A stretch of DNA of 64,000 nt from Pogonophryne albipinna. Its lineage: Eukaryota; Chordata; Actinopteri; Perciformes; Artedidraconidae. Each line of letters opens with the position of its first letter. Positions within the stretch are counted from its first letter, which is position 1. The translations under genes and the position numbers were made by a program. The notes under the pieces were generated by a model. It searched no databases, had not been told where the DNA came from, and saw only the letters and a list, made by a program, of their open reading frames with translations. Positions 50,801-62,800 of this stretch are shown here, one piece after another. The stretch spans positions 24,090,412-24,154,411 of the forward strand of contig CM053246.1 in NCBI GenBank assembly GCA_028583405.1, given 5' to 3'.

Positions 50801-53800
50801 TAAATCCTGTGTGATGCATAAAGGGGACGTCAGACTATTCATTTTTACTGAAGAGACCATGAAGGTCATTGTGCAACTTTATGAAACCTAGCTCTACTGG
50901 TCGATAACAGCTAACTGCTAACGTTTACTAACTTGAAGTCTAACCACCACTATCGCCATGTTGTCATGCACACAGTGAGGAGTGAGGGACAGGGGTGATG
51001 AAGAAATGAGTGTGCAGCTGTTGACACCATGAGTGGTTACTGCAGGTACAGAGGATGAAAAGCAGCCTAAACTCATCTACAGTTAGCTTTCCCCCAGGCG
51101 CGAAGACCTTCCCCAAACAGCAGCTAGCTCGATGGGTGGGCCCTTACTTGAGGCGAGCCGCCGGGGGAGAAGCCTTGATTGGAGACGGGGGAGGTTGGAG
51201 ACTGAGTGGCTGGTGAGCCAGTCTGATTGCGGTACTGTTGGAGGGAAGAGGGTTAGCTAGCACTAAGCTTCATGCCTTTCACACACAAATCTCAAAGGGC
51301 AGGATGTGAGAGGGCATCACGCATCGATCTGCTCATTATGTACAGTGTGTTTGGGTGGGAAATTATACCAATCACCACCAGATCAATTGGGAAAACTCTT
51401 CGGCTGTTTCTGATGTGATTCTGGAAGATGTGATTGTGGAATCTGTTAGTCCTACTTTGGTTAAATGGTAAAGGTAAAGTGGTGTATTACTGTGTATCAT
51501 AAGCTTATTTCATCTACTTTCTTGCTTCAGTTCACACTCATCCATCCAATAAAATAGGAAAATGATCCTACACAAAAGCTTACAAATTGCTAAATATTGA
51601 GAACATATAAAATCAGATTTAAAAGACATGAAGAAATCTTACTTCAAATGAACATAACAAAAAAGTTAAAAAGGCATACTTATCAGATGATGAGTTTATA
51701 TACATTTCCCCTAGTAAGGAGTACAAAATCAGTCTCAAAACCCAGTGACATAAAAATAATACTGATATTTCCTGGCATGTATTCTGTGTATCTTAATAAC
51801 TTTCAGAACAATAAGGCGGCAAAATGATTAGAAGATTAAACAAAATGTCTTTATCTCTGCTTCCACCAAACGTCTTAGTTTCTTACCGAGCCGATGCTGA
51901 TGCTGGCGGTGGTCTGACTCTGGCTGTCTGGGGAGGGGCTGCTGGACGTGGTCCCGGGGGAGGCCAGGGGGGGCAGGGTGATGAGCTGGATGCCCTGCGA
52001 CAGCGCCTGCTGCTGCTTCAGGAGGTCGTTCAGCAGCTGAGCCTGGGCCTGCGCCGTCAGCTGGTTGAACAGAGGGAGCTGGGAGAGCTGCTGCTCCAGG
52101 GTCAGCGACTCTGTGGACATGTTCTGAAGGAACACGCATAGACTCTGTTTAGGCTGGTCCCGAAAAATGTGACATAAGTTAAATGTACGGAAAAGTATTT
52201 CAGTGCAATTCAGTTCCTCGTCCTCCGAGTGCCAGGCTTTCGTTAGTATACATTTTGACTGTTCCTCTACTAAAAAACGTCAAACCATCCAATTCTAATG
52301 ACCATAGGTAATAGTTTGGAGATGTTCTTATGTCAAAACTGATTTTCTTTACTACTCTCTTTAGCAAGCGATGGCATAACAACAAAACCAGTTGAATGTT
52401 ACAGCGTAGAGCAGCAAACTAAAACTACAGAGCTTAAAGGTGGGGTAGGTAAGTTTGAGAAACCGGCTCGAGATACACTTTTTGTTATATTCCATGGAAT
52501 GCTCTTAACATCCCGATAGCAATGAATATCTTAAGTGCTTTGACAAAAAATCCATACAAAAATTTCATCTGTGGAAGCCGTAATACTGTAAAAAGTACGA
52601 CTTTGCCGCCCTGTCTGTCAGCCTTCCATCTCGTGCACGCACAAATGTATCTCGTGCCCTCATTGGGCGTGCCGTCATTGGGCGTGCATTGCAGCAGTAC
52701 TTAAATGACTCGCCAGCAACAGGCGGCCACTTTCACCATGGCAGAGTTAGGTTCAACATCGTCTACTGGTGGCAAAAGAAATAATGTAACGGAGCAAATT
52801 AGGAACAAAAACAAAGTGGAAACTAGGAGAATTCAAACCAGAGTCAATATCGGAGTTGCTTTTCAACGATGGCGACTACTGATGGAACACACCTATGGGG
52901 GTTATTCCCTATCTTTATTCAAGAGCGTGGTATTTAAATTTGAGAGCATACTTTATGTATTTATTTCCCTCAAACTCTGTCCTCGCACTCAAATAGTGCC
53001 TGCTTGCATTTAGATTTGCTCTGCTTCTGCTCAAACTGTACGCTTGCACTCAGATATATTGCTGCTTACAGATTTTTTCTGCTCTCAGATTTATTCTGTG
53101 CGCGCTCGAAACTTTTGTGCAACAATCCTGTCAAAATCCCTCAACCAATAGGAGGCCAGGTGTCCTTGCGGGTGCGTTCGCTTTACTTATTACAGCGTCC
53201 CGTAAGGGCGGTTACTCTTTGGTTTGTCTTTGGTGCGATGACAGGGTTTGAGTGAAGGAAATCAATAAAGTATGCTCTCAAATTTAAATACCACGCTCTT
53301 GAATAAAGATAGGGAATAACCCCCATACACACCGAGCTGAAATCTGACGCCGTGGTCGATCTTTTTCTCTTGGACAGGTAATTATCTGTTTTGTATGGTT
53401 TACAATTCCCCTGAACTATATAGCCAACCTAAGTCATGTGCGCGTTCATGTGTGTTGGAGGAGGTGCTCTGTAAGGAAGTCTGAAGGAAGGGGCGGATTC
53501 TTTTCGGCTGTGTACTTTCAAATTTTAGTGCACTCGAGCCGGTTTCTGAAACTTACCTACCCCACCTTTAAGGACACATGTTTAAAATGAACATTTCACT
53601 CAAAAGTAAAACATACATATTGTTCCTCTTACCTGTGGTGCTCTTTATCAATCTACATTGTTTTGGTGTGAGTTTCCATGGAGATGTCTGCCTACTTTCA
53701 TATATAATTGAAGTAGATGGCATGTTGCTCTCAAAGAGCCAAAAAATACTTAAAAACTTCCAAGCCATGTCTATTTCCAGAAATCATGACCCAGTTACTC

Positions 53801-56800
53801 AAGATAATCTTCAGGCCTCGCTGTGAGCAGTCTCATGTAGGAACCATTTTCTTTCTTTTATCTTTCTTTTTTTCTTACAGATTCTATTTGGTGAAAATCT
53901 CAAATCACAACAAAATGATTGATAGACAGCATTACAGGTCTGAGGAACATCATGTTTGTTTGTTATTACTTCTGCAAGTGCTCCCTCATAGTTCTCAGAG
54001 CAGATCCTTACCTGTGTGATGTTGACGGGTGAGGAGAGGGTGGGGGAGAGCTGCTGGGGGGACTGCTGGAGATGGAGTTCAGAGGTGAGGGTGAGCGGCA
54101 CCACGGGGGGCTGCCGGCGCTGAGATGTTACAGTCATGGTGGGCTGGGGGGAGCTGGGAATGCCTGGGGAGGGACATAATAATAATAATCATCATCATCA
54201 TAAGGAAGACAAAGGTTTCTTTGTTTCCCACTCAACTCAAACCAACTGAGTTAAAACACAAACCTTTATCGATCAATTTCATATTGCCTACTAATTGCTG
54301 TGAAATATTGCAGGGCTGCGATATTATTTTCATTTTTAATTAATCTGGATATTTATGTGATTAAAGGTGGGGTAGGTAAGTTTCAGAAACCGGCTCGAGT
54401 GCACTAAAATTTGAAAGTACACAGCCGAAAAGAATCCGCCCCTTCCTTCAGACTTCCTTACAGAGCACCTCCTCCAACACACATGAACGCGCACATGACT
54501 TAGGTTGGCTATATAGTTCAGGGGAATTGTAAACCATACAAAACCTGTCCAAGAGAAAAAGAGCGACCACGGCGTCAGATTTCAACTCGGTGTGTATGGG
54601 GGTTATTCCCTATCTTTATTCAAGAGCGTGGTATTTACATTTGAGAGCATACTTTATTGATTTCCTTCACTCAAACCCTGTCATCGCACCAAAGACAAAC
54701 CAAAGAGTAACCGCCCTTACGGGACGCTGTAATAAGTAAAACGAACGCACCCGCAAGGACACCTGGCCTCCTATTGGTTGAGGGATTTTGATAGGATTGT
54801 TGCACAAAAGTTTCGAGCGCGCAGAGAATAAATCTGAGAGCAGAAAAAATCCGTAAGCAGCAATATATCTGAGTGCAAGCGTACAGTTTGAGCAGAAGCA
54901 GAGCAAATCTAAGTGCAAGCAGGCACTGTTTGAGTGCGAGGACAGGGTTTGAGGGAAATAAATACATAAAGTATGCTCTCAAATTTAAATACCACGCTCT
55001 TGAATAAAGATAGGGAATAACCCCCATAGGTGTGTTGCATCAGTTGTCGCCATCGTTGAAAAGCAACTCCGATATTGACTCTGGTTTGAATTCTCCTAGT
55101 TTCCACTTTGTTTTTGTTCCTAATTTGCTCCGTTACATTATTTCCTTTGCCACCAGTAGACGACGTTGAACCTAACTCTGCCATGGTGAAAGTGGCCGCC
55201 TGTTGCTGGCGAGTCATTGAAGTACTGCTGCAATGCACGCCCAATGACGGCACGCCCAATGAGGGCACGAGATACATTTGTGCGTGCACGAGATGGAAGG
55301 CTGACAGACAGGACGGCAATCCAATCCGTTTAGCCGGCCCGGCTAAACGGATTGGTCGTACTTTTTACAGTATTACGGCTTCCACAGATGAATTTTTTTA
55401 ATGGATTTTTTGTCAAAGCACTTAAGATATGCATTGCTATCGGGATGTTAAGAGCATTCCATGGAATATAACAAAAAGTGTATCTCGAGCCGGTTTCTCA
55501 AACTTACCTACCCCCCCTTTAATTGTTTATTGTATTAAATGTCAGACAATTGGGAAAATGTCCATTCCAGTTTCTCAAAGTGACATCTTTATACAAGTCT
55601 TTCTTTTTACAGTCCAAAACCCAAGGATATTAAGTCTAATATGATATAAGAATGGTAAAAGCATATTTGAGGGCGCATTCACACCAGCCTTTTATAGTCC
55701 GTTGAATCGAAACCCTGGTGCGTTTAGCCGCTTGGTGCGGTTCGTTTGGGTCGGTGTGAACACAGTCCGAGACCTCTTAAGTAGGGTTGGGTACCGAGAA
55801 CCGGTTCCGGGTTCGGAACCGGTTCCAACATTTCGATTCCAACGGCATCATTTAGAAATGTGAATTTCGGTTCCGCTTTTCGATGCCTGAGGAAACGTTT
55901 CTCGCCGCTCTCCGTAGCCTACTGTATGACTGCGGCGGGGCGGGAAATGTAGCGTTGTACCTACACTTCCTACAGCGTAACCTGAGACCAGGGCTAGCCC
56001 GTTGCACTGGCATTATAGATGTTCGCCTAGGGTGCCAGATCTGTGGAGGCGCCGCGCTGACTGCTCTGGGAGGGGAAAAAAATGTTTTGATCGTTGGTGC
56101 TCATCCTAATTTTCGGCCTTGATGTAACAATATTAATAATTAGGTAAATGTAACACCCTTTTCATCCCGGTTGCACTTTTCATTTGCCATGTACGATGGG
56201 CACTGTAAGTGATGAAAATGGGGGATGTTGGCTTATCTGGCACCCGCAGCTCACAGCCAAAGTGCGAGTGAGCGAGGGAGCGAGCGAGGGAGAAAGGGAG
56301 GGCGCTGTTGTTATTAGCATCTGGTGCTAGCTGCTCTAACGGAAGAAGAAAATGTTTCTACAATGATGTGGAGGGAGAGTCCTCTCCAGTCAGACTGAGG
56401 CTGATAACTACAGCTCAGTGAGGTAAAGGACTCTGAGTGTTTAGATAGTAAAAACAGGTTTGAAATCATTCCAATGTATACTATAGGACAGTAAACCAGA
56501 CATATCGTTTTAAACTGGAGATAAAAAAATATGCATAAATAAAATAGTAAAATAATTAATGAACAACAAAAATAAAATACGTTACATATTGTTATTGGCT
56601 ATGGGTTATGTTCACATACTTATTTGATTATTAAAATGTAAACCGATCTTTTTCATATGGGTGTTTAGAGTTGTACCCCCTAGATCTAGTCTCTAGTAAT
56701 TCTGCTTAAAGTGCACCAGATTGAAGCATTTTACTTTAAAATGTTCAAACATTTCTTCCCAGTATGCCTGAGAAGGCAGTTATGCTTGTTTTTCTCAACA

Positions 56801-59800
56801 AGAACTGTTTTTAAATGGGGGGGGGGGGGTTTCCTTTAAAACTTGGACTGTTGCACTGTTGTAGCTTCAGTGGTTCTCAGGTTACAGTTACATAGCAGTG
56901 AATATAAACAGACTGATTAATATGAATATTACAGTAAACTAACCTGTGTAAAAGTTTCTCGAATAAATGTAATTTTCTTGGTGGAAGAAGCATGTATCAT
57001 CTTTTTACCCTGCCCCTCAAAGAATCGGAATTGAGAACCGTTAAGAACCGGAATCGAAAAGTAGAATCGGAATCAGAATCGTGGAAATTCAAACGATACC
57101 CAACCCTACTCTTAAGTGAACTAAACAACCGGACTCTGGTCCGCTAAAAGAGGTGGTCTCGGACCGCTTGCTAGTGAACTCTGGAGCGGTTCATTGCTGG
57201 TGTGAACGCAGTCCGCACCAAAACATAGGTGTTTTGTATCGCACGTTGTCTGATTATATAATCATATGCGCCGTTGCTGTTGATATGATCTCCAGATTAA
57301 CAGCAGCATGAAAATAACCTGCCGATACTCCATGGCGGAGGCTCTGGTAGAAATTGCCGGGATTTGCGTTTTTACCCCCTTAATGTCTGACCAATTGTTG
57401 AACAGCATTTCCGAGCACATGACTTGTGTTTAAAGTTTATAGTCCGTTGTCTGAACGCAAACCGATCCTTCTGAAAAATGAAACAATGTAACAAATTGTG
57501 GTCTGGTGCTCACCAGAGAAGCGGACTATTAGGTGTGAATGCACCCTGAGAGGCTGAAAAAAGCTAATTAATGAGTATCAAAATGGTTGGAGATTTTATT
57601 TCTGTCTATCAATTCATACATTTTTCATTTTAATTGTTGCAGCATCCAATATCTTCAACTCTTTTAAAAGATGAATTGTGTTGTTAAAAATGTAATCATT
57701 TTCTTTAACAGCTGGTTAACTTTGAGTGTTTTTCTAATAGTAACTTTACCATGGCTGGCGGCGCTGATGCCCAGGTGGGTGAGGTTGGTGGTCAGGCTGC
57801 CCGTGCTGGTGGAGGCGCTGAGGGAGGGGAAGGCCACGGTGTCCTCGGGGTCCAGCGGGGTGGACAGTGGGGGGGGGAACTGGATGTTGGTCAGGTCAGG
57901 CAGCGAGCCCCCGGTGTTGTGTGCAGCAGGGAGCAAGGACAGGTTCAACTCCTGGTCGGGTGATGGGAATATACTAAAAGACAAGAAGTGCTGTCAGACA
58001 GGAGAAGAGCTGCTCTCATATTGAACTACTTTGGAAAAAGTTTTACATGATTAGCACCCTTTGGGTTTCTACAGGGATGTTTATCGAATTGTGTTTAAGT
58101 TTAGTTTATTTGGATCCTCATCGCACACATACAAGACAAGCACTGGACAATTCAGATACTTATACCAGTGTCCAAGACTCATTGCAAATAATCAAATCAA
58201 GAGTGTCAAGAGTACATATTACCCGTATTAGCCAATCCACAGACTCAGACTAACCGCCCACAAAACCCATCAACATAATCAACGTCACGTCTGTATTTTG
58301 GTCAAAGCTTAGCCAAACTAGATTGTACATTTCTTCAACACCTCTATTTAAAAGATGCTGTTTCACTGAATGTTTCATCCAACCTTACTGTTCTTCTGTG
58401 ATTTGTATAGGGAGTCAATTCCATTCATAACTCAGTACCATTGGTTTGATGTGCATCTCATGTACAATTGTAAATTAGAAGGCCTATCTTGAATGAAAGA
58501 TACTTTATTATGCAGGATAAAAGGAGTCTTTGTAAGAGAGATATTTCTGATAAACACAAATGGTTGATCGGTTTGTTACTACCATAATAAGTAGTTCCTA
58601 CAGTTCCAGCGACATGTTAATGTTTCCAGCATCTTTCCACTGTACCTCAACCAGCTGTCTTGTATCAGTGCACTTACAGCATGACTTATTTATAGCAGTG
58701 TGACTGACGGGTCACAGTTTGACTGGAAAGATAATAAAACAATAGACCACTCACTTGATTCCTGGGACATCACATGTGTTTGATGAATCATCCTGAGGAG
58801 AGAACATAATAATGAGCCGTAAATCTGACGTGGTTCACATAAAAAGTGTCCATCTGGTTAGCCCTTCCCTTTCCCGTCAGTACCTTCTTGTCATCCCACA
58901 ACTGTTCCTGCGCATCCTCGTTTGACTCAGAGTTCTCGGTCCCAGGCACTGTTAGCAGCAGTACTAATAAGGGAAACGGCAAGACACAGGCTTTGCTTTG
59001 AAAAAAATGCATGACAATACAAATCAGGGCAAGAAATGAGTCATCAATATCTGAGCCAGTCGGGCAGAATAAAGCTGTGCACTAGATTTCTGAGCGTCTA
59101 AAAATAGCAAGGTGACCACCAGACAGACCGAGTGGATGCCAGCCAATCTTGGCTTCATTATACGAGAGCCTCACACATAAAAAGACATAATCCATGGATA
59201 ATCAGTGAATTATTGATCCTCCCCTGTAGCTCACACTGAGTCAGCTCCATTCAGAGATGTTACTTCTCTGCAGAGTACTATAGCAGCTTGCTGAAGCACT
59301 TCTTTGCCTTGGATCAGTATCCATTTACTCCATACATATTTCATCAAGAGTCTAGAACTACTTCAACCCTTTTATGTCATTTAAAGTTTGCAGCCTGCAT
59401 TAGTACACTGCACATTAATAAATGAGTGCGGCTCTGTGTGTTTTGTAACTGGAGCCTCCATTACCTCGTTTAGGCTGCAGCTCCTGTGATCCCCCGGCAA
59501 ACACCTCCTGGGGTTTGGGATTCATGGCGCTCTGGTGTAAGGCAGAGTCTGAATTTGTCCTGTATGTGTGAGAAAGATTAGATGTCAGCAAAATCCCAGC
59601 TAAATCCCCTAACCTGGCAGACAGCCAATTCTACAGCATCCCATCCAGGAAGACCCACATTCTGTTACAGACCTTTACTTGCCTTCAAACAGCTAAATGT
59701 GCCCTTTGTGTTGGGCTACTTTTAAAATGTTGTACAAACATGGATGCACAAAATCATGTGCTTTAACGTTCTAATTGAGCTGTGTTGTTGTGTATCTTAG

Positions 59801-62800
59801 TTCAAATGTGGGCATATGGACAAGGGGAGTTGGCTTACCTTCTCCAGCTAGTGTCTGGCGGTGGGGAGAGGTAAACTGAGCTGTAAGGACAGCTGTCGAT
59901 GTGAATTTCGTTAAGGCGAATAAAGTAGAAGGGATGAAAAATGGATCGGATATAATCCACACTTTCATGTCTGCTGGCTGATTCAACCTGATACATAATA
60001 ACTAACCACACTCACAAGTGTTGTAAGGATTCAATTACTTTGAAAAAGGCTTCAGTCAGTGTCTTGTTATCCAATATATGTCATGTAAGGCTCAAATATG
60101 TGGAACGAGGCAGAGCTACATTCAATTATTTATTCTGTTCCTATCTGTCTCAGATGTTATTGGTTTTATTTATTTAAAACACATTTGGGAAATGACTTGA
60201 TTTAGTTTAACGTTGCGATTAAGTGTGATGCTTTCCATTTACAGACTATGTTTTAACAGGTGAAAGTGTAAGTGTTTCCTGAAAAGCTTGGCGGTTTGTT
60301 ACTGACTGAAGGTCAAGCATGTAAAGAACAGCCTGTATATCACTGTATGGAAACATACATGAAAATCCACAGCTGTAGGAGCCTCTGATATCATTTAGAT
60401 ATAAATACAAAAGTTAGACTAACTACAAGTAAAGTCATATTTCTGGTTTTGAGCTTTTTCGGTACTAAGAAGATGATAGCACCACTAGACAAGGAGCAGT
60501 ACATTATAAGAAACCTGTTCAAACCTTCCTAAAATATTATGTTCCTCTTAACATGCTGACTTAAATGACACAGTTAACTAGAGAGGCAAACTTTCCGTAG
60601 CCGACTTAGGAGCATCAAACAAAAATGAATGTTAGTAAAACAACACCAAAATGCTTCCAAGAACAAAAAAAAGGATATTTGGCGTCCATGTTTGTCGACT
60701 GACAGCGGCCGGCGGTGAGGAGACGTGATGCGGTTGCGGTCACGGTAAACGCGCTCCACCAGCCCGTGGTGTCTAGTAGTCCGACTGGTGTCCAGCACAG
60801 AGTTCTAGATTTGAACACAGCAGGTGAATGAGGCCAGCAAAACAGCTTTCTCGTTGGACAAAACTATTTTAGGATAGATGTTTTAGGATAAATGTCTTAG
60901 GATTAATGGTGCAAATGTGTTCATTTAAAAAATGAGTCAAGCCATGGGCCCCCCATACTGATGCTCGAGTTGGCAAATGTATTTAAAGATGGAAAGCCAT
61001 GACAAGCAATGATATATTTTAAAATTTAGGAACCAAATTACATTGCAGGGTAAAACTACACACTTCTTTGCACTCCTGGACCATGATAACAACCTGGTAG
61101 GACTATGCAGCCGTTCAAGACTCAGCTACGCCTGCAGACTTCTCTGTTTTTGAGCCAAAACAAACAGATAACTGCAACCTTTGTTTTAGTTCATTATCAC
61201 CAACAGCTTAGCAAGGTACACTGATTGAGAACAAACCATTGATTTACCAGCCGAGAGAGGCTAAGGGCTCACCTGAAAAGGCAGGTCAATGTTGCCATTT
61301 CCAATCTGATTGACATTGGGCAGTGAGCCTCCATAGTACTGTCCACGATTCTGCCCTAGTTGCAAATACTGGGTCTTCTGTAACTGCAACTGTGCAAAGT
61401 AAAATTGCATGAAAGCATGAGTGAATGATTGATCTGATTTACAAATAAAGTGATGCTAAAAATGAATGACACCTGCCAGTCCACAGGGGTGAAATGGAAG
61501 ATAGATTGACAGATGAAAAATGATGAGACAGGCAAATTGGCTTTTTCAAGAACAACCAGCAGACATCTTTCATAGCAAAACAAAAAACAGAATCACATCA
61601 CCTGATGTGACTGACAGCTGGTGTGATTTCAGTCCTTCAATGTAACACACCTGGTGATAACATTAGCCATGTGTCTTAACACAAAACCAGTCACAAAAGT
61701 AATGCATGGTATTACAAAAACAGTGATGGAAGTGTTCTGTTACTTATAATGAGTATGTAAGTCGCTTTGGATAAAAGCGTCTAACAAGTAACATGTAATA
61801 ATGAAGTTGATAATGATCTGAACAAATACAATGGATTGATGTTGAGATGGCAACACAAAGAAATCGGGCAGAGACGATCAGCTGACTTTAATTTAGTTTT
61901 CTCCCTGCAATAAATGACAGTACTGCTCAGATATACACGGATGAAGGCGTGTGGAAAGTGGGCATCATTTCCTGCAATTGGGCCAATAATTAGCCCAAAC
62001 ACTTCCTGGCAACAAGATGTCACTTCTACTGTAGTTGAAACAATGTGTTTATTACTTGATTATCAGTTAATTAAATGTCAACAACTTTGATTATTGATCA
62101 TTTTGGTAATTTTCCTGAAATAATACAATAATATTAAAGTGTCACCATAACGTTAAATAAGGTTTACATTACTTTCTGATTTTCACAATAATCTAAGGCT
62201 TTCATTTAATTATTTTCACCATCAATTCATCAATTATTTATTCTATAAAAGGTCAGAGGGATGGCACAAAATTCAAAAATATTAGCGTTATCATATACAG
62301 AGAATGGCAGCAAATCCTCGCAGGAACCCAAACATTTGGCATTATTGCTTTAAACACATTATTCTATAAATACTTTATTTTCCAATTCATTTATTTCACA
62401 TCAATGGCTGAACAAAATCAGTCATTTCCAAGTTACAACCTCAACGAATAAGGAAACTATTTACTGTTGACAGGAAAAAGTAGCTTCCCATATTGCTCCT
62501 CATCCTTCAAGAAAACTGAAATATGTTTTAATAGATTTTTTTGTTAACATAATTATACTTTTCTTGGATTAAAAAAGAAAAAAGGAACACCACATTTTCC
62601 TTAATAACGCTAATTCTCGAGCTTGACAAAGATGTACTCAATAATACATACTGTTAAGCGATGGTTAACAGCAAGGAAACAAAATCACATCTGGAGAAGC
62701 TGGTTAAAACATCTGGCTGGCCAGCAAATGATAACTTGGACCTCTGAGTGATATTGCTTCATATGTTGTCTAGCAGCTGACTTTCCTAACATGTTGTTAT

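Larger units (their letters stand above)
52438..53567 (+). mobile_element. TTAA-flanked DNA element, copy 1 (crtc1 intron 9)
   Basis: Ends AGGTGGGGTAGGTAAGTTT and its inverse AAACTTACCTACCCCACCT, with terminal repeats of about 38 bp reaching GAAACCGGCTCGAG. TTAA is on both sides (52434-52437 and 53568-53571), the target duplication of piggyBac and Kolobok elements. Inside lies a short frame (52705-53013) and a nested element at 52895-53326. The 1130-bp size is too small for a full transposase. A near-identical inverted copy is at 54365-55518. Confidence 0.85.

Noticed and set aside
55883..56122. 79-aa plus-strand frame as a gene
   Set aside because: It lies within the nested hAT element, has no recognised domain and begins inside the subterminal repeat.
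60640..60680. A conventional GT donor for crtc1 exon 3
   Set aside because: The nearest downstream GT (in TTTTGTTCTTGG) has a poor consensus and would add ISFF-type residues absent from the family. ATATCCTTT with the AC acceptor gives the expected protein.
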